Below, one piece after another: positions 36,148 through 44,569 of a stretch of 64,000 nt of DNA. The position numbers and the translations under genes were made by a program. The notes under the pieces were generated by a model. It did no database searches. It was not told where the DNA came from and worked only from the letters and a program-made list of their open reading frames with translations. The DNA comes from Paenibacillus tuaregi (lineage in GTDB: Bacteria; Bacillota; Bacilli; Paenibacillales; Paenibacillaceae): positions 208,503-272,502 of the forward strand of contig NZ_LT575476.1 in assembly GCF_900086655.1 (NCBI RefSeq), given 5' to 3'. The number at the start of each line of letters is the position of its first letter. Position 1 is the first letter of the stretch.

Positions 36148-36324
36148 TCAGGCCCGCTGCTTCAACATCGCCTGCTGGTTTACCTCTTCCTGGAGCCGCC
36201 GTTTGATGCGTTCTACCGATGGAATCCTCCCCAAGGTGATAGCAGAAAGAGCCCGTGCCCCAAGCAGCAGGATGCTTCTGAAATCCCCTGGGTCAGCCCC
36301 CCGGCTTATAATTCTGTTAAACAT
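36148..36324 (-). CDS. Candidate small basic protein
   Basis: 58 aa on the minus strand from ATG 36324, preceded by GGTGGTGAGC and a TATACT-like -10 about 40 bases further up. The sequence has a helical basic end (RIKRRLQEEVNQQAMLKQRA). No family recognised. It is the only frame in this gap with plausible translation signals, but it could be spurious. Confidence 0.4.
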   Translation of the reverse strand: MFNRIISRGADPGDFRSILLLGARALSAITLGRIPSVERIKRRLQEEVNQQAMLKQRA

Positions 36325-36407
36325 GCTCACCACCATCCTTCTTATTTTAGTTGTAGTTATAGTATACTTATCCGGCTGTTTTACTATAATTTAACACTTT
36401 AATTAAG

Positions 36408-36435
36408 TAAATAATTTGTCGATATATGTCGATAT
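36408..36435 (+). promoter_or_regulatory. SigD (flagellar sigma) type promoter
   Basis: TAAA at 36408-36411, a 16-base spacer and GTCGATAT at 36428-36435, matching the motility consensus TAAA-N15/16-GCCGATAT. It lies 32 bases before a chemoreceptor gene. The -10 box is duplicated in tandem (GTCGATAT also at 36418). Confidence 0.75.
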
Positions 36436-36467
36436 ATAAATTAATACTATTGAAGGGAGTTTGATAG

Positions 36468-38516
36468 ATGAGACTTAAAAGCATTAGGGTAAAAACGCTG
36501 CTGTTGGTTTTGCCTTTCCTGATAATCATTAATTCTGTCATTTCAGGTATTGTCTTTGTAAGCGCCCGCTCGCTGCTGACCGAGGAGACAGAGAAAGAAC
36601 TGAATGGGCAGCTGCATACAACGGAACAGAGTATTGAGAAGGGGTTGGTGGCTCACGGCAGTCTTACTGAAGTCGTAGCCAAAAGCTTGCAAAGCCAATA
36701 TCAGAAGCTCACTTTAGAAGATTATGACCACCTGCTTAAAAATACCCTTGCCGTGAACAAAGACACATTTGGAGTGGGAATCTATCTTAAGCCATATGCC
36801 TACAACCCGGATACGAAATATTTCTCGTCTTATGCTTATCATATGGGGGATGCCATTTCGGTCATTCATGATTACAGTGATCCTTCTTATGATTATCCAT
36901 CCAAAGACTGGTACAAGCTTGCTGAGAAAAGCAAAGACATTACCTATTCCGCGCCTTATTACGATGACAAGACCAAGTCTACGATGGTGACGGCATCAGT
37001 GCCAACATTTAATGATCAGGCCGAATTTATTGGAGTTACGACAGGTGATATCAGCTTAAATACAATTCAGAATATTATTAAAAACACTAAATTAGGTGAA
37101 ACTGGCTGGGCTTTTATGATCAATAAAGATGGCACATATCTGGCTGGTCCGGATACGCAGCTGATCATGAAGCAAAAGCTTCAAGACAATAAGGACCCCG
37201 AGCTGGCAGGCTTAGCCAAATCCATGCTGGAACAAGGAAAGGGAAATACCGTATACAAAGGAGCAGACGGAAGCAATCATGTGTACTATGCGCGATTGGC
37301 ACAGACGGACTGGGTCCTAGCGATGGTGCTGCCTGACAAAGAAATGAGCTCCAAGGTCAATTCCTTGATCATTAAAGTCCTGGTCGTAAGTCTTTTGGGA
37401 ATTGCATTGGTTGTTATCGTCATTGTGTTGTTCACCAACTATCTGGCGGCACAGACCAAGCGGGTCAACCAAATGGCGGAACAATTGGCCCAAGGCGATT
37501 TTACGCACCGGCTTGAGGTGAAATCAGAGGACGAGTTCGGAAGAATGACGGCGAGTATGAACGAAACCAGTACAACGCTTAGTGGCATGGTTAAAGAAGT
37601 TAGAGATCATGCGCTGCATGTGGCTTCCATATCAGAGGAGCTGGCCTCCAGTGCTGATCAGACGAGCCGGACATCCGAGGAGATTGCGTTAACAATTCAA
37701 CAGGTAGCCGCGGGAGCAGCGGCCCAGCAGAGAAGTACGGAAGAGAACGCAAGAGCACTTGAGGAGCTGGCAGCCGGCATTCAGCGGATAGCGGAATCTT
37801 CTTCCTCTCTGCATGATACGACCTTAAATACATCTGAGAGAGCCCAGAAGGGTAATGATACGATCCAGCTTGCCGTTCAGGAAATGAACCAGGTGGATCA
37901 TATGTTTTCGGGTACGGCAGCCATTATGGAGAAGTTGTCCCGGCGCTCCGAGGAGATCGGGAACATTATCAAAGTTATTACGGACATCAGCAACCAGACG
38001 AATCTGCTGTCCTTGAACGCGAGTATTGAAGCCGCCCGTGCTGGAGAGCATGGCCGGGGGTTCGCGGTTGTTGCTGCTGAGATTCGAAGCTTGGCTGAGC
38101 AGTCCAGACAATCCGCAGAGCAGGTTCGTGATATCATTGGGAAAATACAAAGCGAAACAGCTGACGCCGCCGCGTCCGTTCAGAGCGGAGTACAGACTGT
38201 GAAATCAGGTACAGCCCGGGTTGAGCAGGCAGGCCACGCCTTTACAGGCATTTTCACGGAAATACAGCAAAATGTGCTTCAAATTCAGGAAGTCTCGGCA
38301 GTTGCCGAGCAAATGTCGGCTAGCTCCCAGCAGATCAGCGCGACCGTTGAGGATCTGGCTCATCTCGCCGGTGAAGCTTCGGATGGTTCGCAGAATGTTG
38401 CCGCTGCAAGTGAGCAGCAGCTTGCGTCCATGGAAGAGGTGGCAAGCTCAGCACAGTCACTGGGCAAGATGATGCAAGAGCTTCAAGATCTGTTAGATAA
38501 ATTTAAAGTGGATTAG
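36468..38516 (+). CDS. Methyl-accepting chemotaxis protein with Cache sensor
   Basis: 682 aa. Membrane helix at 10-30, then a periplasmic-type double Cache sensor (about 35-290; FGVGIYLKPYAYNPD, DPSYDYPSKDWYKLAEKSKD, GETGWAFMINKDGTYLAGPD), and a second membrane helix near 300-325. A HAMP domain follows (RVNQMAEQLAQGDFTHRLEV). The signalling hairpin tip is [20 protein letters not shown]. It would couple ligand sensing to CheA/CheW in the polar array. A SigD-type promoter precedes it. The ligand is not readable, although sugar and amino-acid ligands are common for Cache receptors. Confidence 0.92.
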   Translation: MRLKSIRVKTLLLVLPFLIIINSVISGIVFVSARSLLTEETEKELNGQLHTTEQSIEKGLVAHGSLTEVVAKSLQSQYQKLTLEDYDHLLKNTLAVNKDTFGVGIYLKPYAYNPDTKYFSSYAYHMGDAISVIHDYSDPSYDYPSKDWYKLAEKSKDITYSAPYYDDKTKSTMVTASVPTFNDQAEFIGVTTGDISLNTIQNIIKNTKLGETGWAFMINKDGTYLAGPDTQLIMKQKLQDNKDPELAGLAKSMLEQGKGNTVYKGADGSNHVYYARLAQTDWVLAMVLPDKEMSSKVNSLIIKVLVVSLLGIALVVIVIVLFTNYLAAQTKRVNQMAEQLAQGDFTHRLEVKSEDEFGRMTASMNETSTTLSGMVKEVRDHALHVASISEELASSADQTSRTSEEIALTIQQVAAGAAAQQRSTEENARALEELAAGIQRIAESSSSLHDTTLNTSERAQKGNDTIQLAVQEMNQVDHMFSGTAAIMEKLSRRSEEIGNIIKVITDISNQTNLLSLNASIEAARAGEHGRGFAVVAAEIRSLAEQSRQSAEQVRDIIGKIQSETADAAASVQSGVQTVKSGTARVEQAGHAFTGIFTEIQQNVLQIQEVSAVAEQMSASSQQISATVEDLAHLAGEASDGSQNVAAASEQQLASMEEVASSAQSLGKMMQELQDLLDKFKVD

Positions 38517-38550
38517 CCCGGGGTCAAGAAGGTACTGTGGTTCTTGACGC

Positions 38551-38623
38551 AAAGATGCACCCTTACAATAATCTCTGGTGCCTATGAGGTAATCGGGGAA
38601 ATTCATGGGGGTGCATCTTTTTG
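38551..38623 (+). terminator. Terminator downstream of chemoreceptor gene
   Basis: AAAGATGCACCC and GGGTGCATCTTT arms around a 45-base loop, followed by TTTTTG. A smaller hairpin (GTCAAGAA/TTCTTGAC, 38523-38548) comes just before. Confidence 0.65.
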
Positions 38624-38637
38624 TTACATGTCAATTT

Positions 38638-38670
38638 CAAAGAGCTGCCAGTTCATCTGGCAGCTCTTTG
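38638..38670. terminator. Perfect 14-bp hairpin between convergent genes
   Basis: Left arm CAAAGAGCTGCCAG, loop TTCAT, right arm perfectly complementary. It lies 40 bases past the end of the GH20 gene and probably terminates it. Confidence 0.7.
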
Positions 38671-38710
38671 AATTCATGTGTCCTCGAGCGGCACTCCTGC
38701 TGCTTCAGAA

Positions 38711-40621
38711 TCAGAACGGATTCAGCACATGGTAGAAGACGTTCGGCGAGGCCATGCGGTAATAGTAGCTGCACCAGCCCACACCTTTGTGGTTGAAGCG
38801 GTTGGCCGTGCTGTAGACCAGTCGTTCCTGCTCCAGCTCCTCAATGCGCGGGATGCGCCCTTCCACATAGTCCGTGATTCGGACAGCTGCGGTATCCAGG
38901 CGGGTAAGCACCCCTCCGTAGCGGATATCGATGACTTCCCAGCCAAAAGGCTTGAACATCCGCAGCCACTGTGTGCGGTGTGCCGCCCGGAGCTCGCGCA
39001 CCGTTTCGGCTATGGCAGGCAGTCCGTTCACCGCCATGGCCCGAAGTGTCCCGGCATCCTTCGCATCATATGCCCGCTTAAGTGCAATGCCGAACTCGCT
39101 CTTCTGCTTGAGTACGGCTGCCAGCTTCTCCGGCATCTCAAATAAGTAGTCCAGCGCCGCTTCGGGATTACGCCGGCTGTGGATGCGCTGCTCCAGATCG
39201 GCATAGTGGCTGTTCAGCTCCAGCCCTTCAATTTGTTTGTCGAACAGTCCCAGAAGCACATCCTGGTACAGGAGGAACTTCGAAGGGTTGCTCTGCTTGC
39301 TGTTGTTCGGCTCTGAACCCGGAACCTCATCCAGATCCTTAAGCTGCAGGAAGGTTTCCATGTCAATGCCGGTACAGAACTTTACCCGCTCGGCGAGCTG
39401 ATCCTGGGTTGGCTTCTGCTCGGAGTAAGCATGCTCTGCATACAGCTGCAGTCCCAGCAGGGCCGCAAATGGATTTCCTTCATTACCGTCATCGCCCCAC
39501 ATGGTCGCGTAGACCTCGCGGATGCCTTCCTGCTTGCACACCTGCAGGGCCACATCCGAGGCATTCAGGGACAGGCCATAGTTCACGCCAAAAGTATTGA
39601 AGATCCACACAGCCCCGGCGAATACCAGGTTGCAGCCCAGGGGCCGGTGATTGGCGATGACCTTCTCGTAATCCTCCGGCTCCATATGGGTGTAATCCCA
39701 ATACACCATATCCACGTCCTTCGGGATGCGGTGGGCCATGTCTTCCGGGATAGAGATGTCCTTGTCATAGTATTCGTCTCCGTTACCGGAAGCGAGCTTG
39801 AGGAACATGTCGCTCCACATCATTGGTTTCAAGCCGCGCCGGCGGACGGCGGCCAGCACCTGGCCCAGGTGGGAGACCATGATGTCGAACCGGCTCTCGT
39901 ATCCGTTCAGATCCAGATACTTGCCCCGGCCCAGCTCTTCGGCTTCATCCATGCCGATATGGATTTTGCGGCTGCGGAACGGGGCGCTTGCAGCTTCGAT
40001 CATGTTGTCGATCAGAAGATTCGTCGCCTCACTTCCAACCAACAGGGCGCCCTTGGTGTCCCGGTAATGCTTGATGGGCTCCCATTTCAGGAACTCTTCA
40101 AGGTGGGCCAGCGTCTGGATGCTTGGAAAGGCTTCTATCCCGAATTGGTCGGCATAATCGTCAATTTCTCTTAACTCCGCCTCAGTATACTGTCCCCGCA
40201 TGTACCCGAAATACGGTTCGTTCCCGATTTCATAAGTATCTTCCATATACAGCATGACGGTATTCAAGCCCATCAATGCCATCTTGTTCAGCATGGACTT
40301 GAAGCCGTCCACGGTAAGCACCGCATTTCGGGACAGGTCAAGCATCGGGCCAACTTGATCGAACTGCTGCTTCTCATGGATGTGGAATACGCTGCTCTCC
40401 TGGCTGTGCTGAATCAGCAGGCCAAGTCCGCGGAAGAACTGGTGTTTCTGTCCGTAGCGAATGTAGGCCTGATCTTGATCACGTCCAACCTCCAGATCTC
40501 CCGCCGACAGCTGAACCCGAACCGGCAGGCCGTCCTCTTGCAGACTTATGCCAAGATCATGCGAGAGTGACTGTATACCGGACAAGAGTTCGGCGGTATC
40601 ACCTGTGAAACGAAGCTTCAT
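38711..40621 (-). CDS. Glycoside hydrolase family 20 (beta-N-acetylhexosaminidase-like)
   Basis: 636 aa with no signal peptide. The GH20 barrel begins near residue 95 (LDLSRNAVLTVDGFKSMLNK, GLNTVMLYMEDTYEI). The catalytic Asp-Glu pair is in HIGMDEAEE, about residues 225-226; Glu is the acid/base and Asp positions the substrate acetamido group. MMWSDMF and YATMWGDDG are further active-site segments. The C-terminal 200 residues are helical. It should release terminal N-acetylhexosamine from intracellular oligosaccharides. The gene is preceded by AGGAGGACG and by a promoter with an 18-bp palindrome in its spacer, so it is probably repressor-controlled. Confidence 0.85.
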   Translation of the reverse strand: MKLRFTGDTAELLSGIQSLSHDLGISLQEDGLPVRVQLSAGDLEVGRDQDQAYIRYGQKHQFFRGLGLLIQHSQESSVFHIHEKQQFDQVGPMLDLSRNAVLTVDGFKSMLNKMALMGLNTVMLYMEDTYEIGNEPYFGYMRGQYTEAELREIDDYADQFGIEAFPSIQTLAHLEEFLKWEPIKHYRDTKGALLVGSEATNLLIDNMIEAASAPFRSRKIHIGMDEAEELGRGKYLDLNGYESRFDIMVSHLGQVLAAVRRRGLKPMMWSDMFLKLASGNGDEYYDKDISIPEDMAHRIPKDVDMVYWDYTHMEPEDYEKVIANHRPLGCNLVFAGAVWIFNTFGVNYGLSLNASDVALQVCKQEGIREVYATMWGDDGNEGNPFAALLGLQLYAEHAYSEQKPTQDQLAERVKFCTGIDMETFLQLKDLDEVPGSEPNNSKQSNPSKFLLYQDVLLGLFDKQIEGLELNSHYADLEQRIHSRRNPEAALDYLFEMPEKLAAVLKQKSEFGIALKRAYDAKDAGTLRAMAVNGLPAIAETVRELRAAHRTQWLRMFKPFGWEVIDIRYGGVLTRLDTAAVRITDYVEGRIPRIEELEQERLVYSTANRFNHKGVGWCSYYYRMASPNVFYHVLNPF

Positions 40622-40657
40622 ATCACGTCCTCCTGTATCTAAGATTGATAGAAATAC

Positions 40658-40688
40658 ATTATAACATTATAATGTTATCGTATTTCAA
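40658..40688 (-). promoter_or_regulatory. GH20 promoter with palindromic operator
   Basis: Minus-strand -35 TTGAAA (40688-40683) and -10 TATAAT (40663-40658), 19-base spacing. The perfect palindrome ATAACATTATAATGTTAT (40661-40678) fills the spacer and touches the -10, a classic repressor site. Confidence 0.65.
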
Positions 40689-40827
40689 TCTGAATCAGAA
40701 ATCAATATATAGAAACAGCATGCTAGAATATAGAATAATAACCCTTATGGAATGATATGGAAAGGCGATGTGATATACTGAGGGGGAATCATTCGGATAG
40801 TTTATTTTATAGCGGGGAGCAGTTGAG

Positions 40828-41283
40828 ATGTTATCGGAAAAAGTGGTCAATTATTGCAAAAGCAAAAATTGGTGGTTTGAAGACATCGAAGAAGAGTATC
40901 AACACGCATTAACCAAGTTAGGCATCGATTTGCATTCAGATTTTGCCGCATTTTATTTGCATGCAGAGGATGGGCCGACATTCTTTAGCAGACGGCGTGA
41001 AATCTATCAGATTGGTTGGTTTATGATCAATTCTTCGGATTATAGGCTTGGCATGGAGAGAACTCATAACGTTTTAAACCTGCCTGAGGAATATATTCCG
41101 CTGGATAATTTTGAAGGGGAGTTCGGCTTTTTTTATAATAAGAATACAGACGAGGTAGTAGCTTTAGGATTGGGGCAGCAGATGGAGGATTTTTGTGCCG
41201 GTAAATTGATTCCACAATGGAGAAGCTTTAACTCCTTTCTGGAATGGTATTTTGAACTGACAGATTCGAGTGTGGCAATATAG
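40828..41283 (+). CDS. SMI1/KNR4-like (SUKH) small protein
   Basis: 151 aa. The pattern IEEEYQHALTKLGIDLHSDF followed by AAFYLHAEDGPTFF, then EFGFFYNKNTDEVVAL and FNSFLEWYFEL matches the SUKH fold outline. Free-standing SUKH proteins of this size are often immunity proteins against secreted toxins; no toxin gene is nearby. The ATG start has AGCGGGGAGCAG upstream. It is the third SUKH-like protein in the window. Confidence 0.65.
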   Translation: MLSEKVVNYCKSKNWWFEDIEEEYQHALTKLGIDLHSDFAAFYLHAEDGPTFFSRRREIYQIGWFMINSSDYRLGMERTHNVLNLPEEYIPLDNFEGEFGFFYNKNTDEVVALGLGQQMEDFCAGKLIPQWRSFNSFLEWYFELTDSSVAI

Positions 41284-41371
41284 AAAAAGGCCATCAGCTG
41301 TTACGGAACTGGAGCTAATCCGATGGTCTATGAGGATAGACACCATTTTAATAATTAAGGAGGCAAAAGAC

Positions 41372-41965
41372 ATGTTTCAGCAGATACCTTGGTCACAAGG
41401 CGTATGGTCGGACACACCCCGTTCCTATATTGAGAAGGATGGGAGTTTAGTGGTTGAGGCCTCGGAAGGAAGCGATTATTGGCAGAAGACGATGTATGAT
41501 TTTGTGCATGATAATGGCCATTCGCTTCTGGGGCCGTGGAACGGTGAGGATGCCGTGGAAGTGAGCTTTCAGCTGGAGGGATTTGATCATTTGTATGATC
41601 AGGCCGGGCTGATGCTGTGGAGTCACTCAGGACAATGGATCAAGGCGGGCGTTGAAATCAATGATGGTGTTCCGCATGTAGGCGCCGTTGTTACGGATGG
41701 CTTCTCGGATTGGTCGCTGGCACCGGTGCCGGATTGGGCGGGACAGACAGTTACAATCCGGGCCTCGCGGATGCGGGATGCGGTCATTATTAGAGCCCGG
41801 ACAGAGCAGCATCCATGGCAGACGGTTCGGGTGTGCCGCCTGGCCGAGGTGGATTGGCAGGCCGGGCCATTCCTCTGCGCGCCTACAAGCGCGGGTCTAA
41901 AGGTTGCTTTTACCAGATGGGTTCGGACGAAGCCTGATGCTGATCTTCATGCAGATCCATATTAA
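41372..41965 (+). CDS. DUF1349 domain protein (concanavalin-like fold)
   Basis: 197 aa from ATG 41372, after AAGGAGGC; the longer frame to 41270 overlaps the upstream gene and is rejected. Recognisable DUF1349 features are DYWQKTMYDFVHDNGHSLLG, YDQAGLMLWSHSGQWIKAGVE, HVGAVVTDGFSDW and FLCAPTSAGLKVAFTRW. These proteins adopt a laminin G/concanavalin fold and are thought to bind carbohydrate, with no firm enzymatic role. Monocistronic, ended by the terminator at 41988. Confidence 0.85.
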   Translation: MFQQIPWSQGVWSDTPRSYIEKDGSLVVEASEGSDYWQKTMYDFVHDNGHSLLGPWNGEDAVEVSFQLEGFDHLYDQAGLMLWSHSGQWIKAGVEINDGVPHVGAVVTDGFSDWSLAPVPDWAGQTVTIRASRMRDAVIIRARTEQHPWQTVRVCRLAEVDWQAGPFLCAPTSAGLKVAFTRWVRTKPDADLHADPY

Positions 41966-41987
41966 CGCGCTATCCTAAGTCCTTCTA

Positions 41988-42034
41988 GACTGTAAGTTTT
42001 TGCCCTGATCTGGGCAGGCGCTTGCAGTCTTTTA
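41988..42034 (+). terminator. Rho-independent terminator
   Basis: GACTGTAAG and CTTGCAGTC outer arms with an inner GCCC/GGGC hairpin, followed by TTTTAAAA. Confidence 0.75.
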
Positions 42035-42134
42035 AAATTCACATAATTGGTAAAGAAGTGAAACTTTACATGAGAAAACCGCGTCTAACCATCAGGAACA
42101 AAGCTGAAAAATACTTAGACCACAGGTGATGAAT

Positions 42135-42797
42135 GTGAAAAAAACATTAATTCTTGCCTTGCTGACCCTTACCGTGCTGTCCGGCTGCGGAAGCGGCTCA
42201 ACAGAGGGGGCAAGCCAAGGGAGTCAGATCAACTCATCTAACTCAACAAACCAAGCAAACCCAACGAGCTCAACAAACTCAACAAACTCAACAAACTATG
42301 CTGACCAAACGAATCCATCGAATCAAACCGGCGATGCGGACCACACCGGGTCCATTCTTGTTGAAGCGGTAAATCAACCGGGTAGGGACATCCGGCACGA
42401 AGTCGTGTCCGCTGTCTCTAAGCCTAAATCCGTTATCAAGACCAAGCAGAAATATCTTAAGAAGCTGGACGCGGTAGAGAAGGGTATGGCCGATCTGGAG
42501 AAAATGTTTGACGAGGGATCTACAGCTTCGATGAGAGAAGCCTCCTCTGAAATGTTCAAACGTTGGGATCAAGCGCTGAATGAGGTTTATGGAGCTTTAA
42601 AACAGCAGCTGTCTAAGAAAGATATGGCCAAGTTGAAGACGGAGCAGCGCAGATGGATCAAACAAAGAGATGAAGAAGCAGAGAAAGCGGGTAAGGAATT
42701 TGAAGGCGGCACGTTAGAGCCGGTTATATTCACAGCAACTCAAGCAGAAATGACCAAGAAGCGGTGTTATGAGCTGGTCAAAACATACATGAAATAA
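42135..42797 (+). CDS. LprI-family (lysozyme inhibitor-like, DUF1311) lipoprotein
   Basis: 220 aa from GTG 42135, six bases after AGGTGA. The lipoprotein signal is KKTLILALLTLTVLSGC with lipobox Cys18. A low-complexity Ser/Thr/Asn/Gln linker follows, including three STN repeats from a 9-bp DNA tandem repeat (about 42268-42296). The C-terminal domain (about 110-220) has KLKTEQRRWIKQRDEEAE and MTKKRCYELVKTYM, typical of LprI/DUF1311. Such proteins sit on the outer face of the membrane; lysozyme inhibition is shown for few members only. Confidence 0.8.
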   Translation: MKKTLILALLTLTVLSGCGSGSTEGASQGSQINSSNSTNQANPTSSTNSTNSTNYADQTNPSNQTGDADHTGSILVEAVNQPGRDIRHEVVSAVSKPKSVIKTKQKYLKKLDAVEKGMADLEKMFDEGSTASMREASSEMFKRWDQALNEVYGALKQQLSKKDMAKLKTEQRRWIKQRDEEAEKAGKEFEGGTLEPVIFTATQAEMTKKRCYELVKTYMK

Positions 42798-42802
42798 CTC
42801 TT

Positions 42803-42922
42803 AAAGGTGTTTATGCCGGATGCGTGCAGCAGATGAAATATGAAGTGCCGACTGAGATCAGCATTGTAGGCATGTCCCCGGAGGAGTCCATCCGGAGAAA
42901 TGCCAAGACTGCAACCAAGTGA
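42803..42922 (+). pseudogene. Fragment resembling the C-terminal part of a LacI-family regulator
   Basis: A 39-codon frame without start signals reads GVYAGCVQQMKYEVPTEISI followed by VGMSPEES and a stop. The block VPTEISIVG matches the conserved VPEDISIVGFD region of LacI/GalR proteins, preceded by the usual A-x-G-x-x-x-A-like helix. The rest of the gene is missing. This is a short resemblance and could be chance. Confidence 0.4.
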
Positions 42923-43250
42923 ATCTTGCAAGCCCTGCTAGACTCTCGCTTCCTATTGGCAATCTTATGCAGCCATTGATAGTGCCATCGAATCTACTAG
43001 TGGCGTTGTTTATCTATTTGTTATGGTTGCGGTATCGAAGCAGCAGAGAACTCTGATTTTTGCAGCCGGAATGAAGTGAAAGTTAGACAGCAGCCTTATT
43101 CCAAGCTAAGTTGGGGTAAGGCTGCTTCGTTATGCTCAATAGTATGTGTCCACCGCTACATGGTGTAAGTCTATATAGATTGTCTTGTTCCAAGCCTCTT
43201 CTCTTCCCCTTTTGGGTAATAACTAACTTAGAGGCAGGAGGTGAGTCACT
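42923..43250. other. Intergenic region before the MgtC-family gene
   Basis: Holds a terminator-like hairpin (43089-43130) and the strong ribosome binding site AGGAGGTGAG. A 29-codon hydrophobic frame (42967-43056) has no ribosome binding site and is not called. No magnesium riboswitch was recognised. Confidence 0.5.
43089..43130 (+). terminator. Terminator-like hairpin
   Basis: AGCAGCCTTA and TAAGGCTGCT arms (10 bases) plus an inner CC/GG pairing; weak T content afterwards (TCGTTATG). Confidence 0.55.
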
Positions 43251-43916
43251 TTGGAGTTTGATTTTTTAATTCAGATTGTGCTGGCCGGATTATGCGGAAT
43301 GCTAATCGGGTACGAACGCAAGAGCCGGATGAAGGAGGCCGGAATCCGCACGCATTTTGTGGTGGCTATAGGGGCCTCGCTAATGATGATTGTATCCAAG
43401 TACGGGTTTCAGGACCTGCTTGGGCAGGATGGCATAGCGCTTGATCCTTCCCGGATCGCGGCCCAGGTTGTCAGCGGCGTCGGGTTCCTCGGAGCGGGTA
43501 TGATCTTCCTTCAGCGGCAGACCGTGAAGGGGCTGACTACCGCAGCAGGGATATGGGCAACAGCCGGTATCGGCATGGCCATTGGCTCCCGGATGTATAT
43601 CGTCGGCATCGGGGTCACGCTGCTGATCCTGATTGCGCAGAAGCTGCTTCACAGCAGCCGGGTGAGCTGGCTGGGCGTGCCCCGGACAGAGCAGCTCTGT
43701 ATCCGCATTCAGAATGAACCGGAGGGTATCGAGCAACTCCGGGGTCTTTTCGAGGAAAAGGGAATCAGCCTGCTGAATTTTCATACAGAGAAGCTCAGCG
43801 GAACGTCCGAAATTATGATGGAAATCACGGCAAGGCTGCCCGCGGCCTTTGATGCGGGTCAGCTGCTTCCGCTGATCCAGCAGCTGCCTTTTGTGAATAT
43901 GGTTGAGATTCAATAG
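43251..43916 (+). CDS. MgtC/SapB family membrane protein
   Basis: 221 aa from TTG 43251, after AGGAGGTGAG. Four to five membrane segments include LCGMLIGYERKSRMKEAGIRT, the family signature, then THFVVAIGASLMMIVSKYG, VVSGVGFLGAGMIFLQRQTV and GLTTAAGIWATAGIGMAIG. The last 80 residues form an ACT-like cytoplasmic domain (EPEGIEQLRGLFEEKGISLL). The family is linked to magnesium homeostasis and ATP-synthase control in enteric bacteria; the role in Gram-positives is less clear. Confidence 0.9.
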   Translation: MEFDFLIQIVLAGLCGMLIGYERKSRMKEAGIRTHFVVAIGASLMMIVSKYGFQDLLGQDGIALDPSRIAAQVVSGVGFLGAGMIFLQRQTVKGLTTAAGIWATAGIGMAIGSRMYIVGIGVTLLILIAQKLLHSSRVSWLGVPRTEQLCIRIQNEPEGIEQLRGLFEEKGISLLNFHTEKLSGTSEIMMEITARLPAAFDAGQLLPLIQQLPFVNMVEIQ

Positions 43917-44016
43917 ACGGTATTAGTGCTCAACCAAGTGTATCTGATGAATTTATAGTGATGACCATGTGTCAGCGGATTCTGGGCCGGTAAGCACTCT
44001 TACTCTTCACTCAATG

Positions 44017-44068
44017 CACAGAGACATGAAAAGGATACCCACCAGGGTATCCTTTTCATGTCTCTGTG
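44017..44068. repeat. Long perfect inverted repeat (24-bp arms, 4-base loop)
   Basis: Left arm 44017-44040 begins CACAGAGACATG and ends GGATACCC; loop ACCA; right arm 44045-44068 is its exact reverse complement. No T-run follows. It lies between the MgtC-family gene and the GntR gene. It may act as a terminator, but the arm length is unusual. Confidence 0.8.
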
Positions 44069-44161
44069 TGCTGGTATGAGGAGTCGACTTTAAGTATTAT
44101 TTGTATTATAATACATAATACTTAATGGAATAACTGGTAATACATAGGGGTGAATAAATAC

Positions 44162-44545
44162 ATGGTAATTTCATTGCAGCTGGATGGAGATACGCCTTTG
44201 TACGAGCAGCTGCGCAACCAGATTGTCATCGGTATTGCCACAGGCGAATTGGCCCCGCATGAGAAGCTTCCGACTGTCCGTCAGCTCGCGAATGAACTGG
44301 GGATCAATACGATGACGGTAAACAAAGCGTATTCGATGCTCAAGCAGGAAGGTTATATTGTGATTGACCGCCGGCACGGGGCCAAAGTGAATGCTTCGCT
44401 AAGGAGTGACCCGGAGCCTTCTACAGAGCTGGAGCAGCAGCTGCAATTAATTATTGCGCAGGCGGCAATCCAAGGGATTGAGCCATCCCGGTTCCAAGCT
44501 TTGTGTGATCAAATTTTCTCGAGAATGACTTATCGGCAAGCCTAA
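44162..44545 (+). CDS. GntR family regulator (YtrA type)
   Basis: 127 aa from ATG 44162, eight bases after AGGGGTG. It has the winged helix-turn-helix GELAPHEKLPTVRQLANELG with TMTVNKAYSMLKQEGYIV, then only a short helical tail (EQQLQLIIAQAAIQGIEPS), as in YtrA-type regulators, which usually control linked membrane-protein operons. The DUF5808 membrane gene follows after 24 bases and is probably under its control. Confidence 0.88.
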   Translation: MVISLQLDGDTPLYEQLRNQIVIGIATGELAPHEKLPTVRQLANELGINTMTVNKAYSMLKQEGYIVIDRRHGAKVNASLRSDPEPSTELEQQLQLIIAQAAIQGIEPSRFQALCDQIFSRMTYRQA

Positions 44546-44569
44546 AGTACTGGATAGGAGGAATATTCA

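Noticed and set aside
39431..40174. 247-aa plus-strand frame opposite the GH20 gene
   Set aside because: The GH20 catalytic motifs on the other strand are clear; this frame has no recognisable motif or start signal.
42967..43056. 29-aa hydrophobic frame before the MgtC-family gene
   Set aside because: No ribosome binding site, and the surrounding sequence looks decayed.
42923..43250. Magnesium riboswitch upstream of the MgtC-family gene
   Set aside because: The conserved M-box core was looked for and not seen; only a terminator-like hairpin is present.
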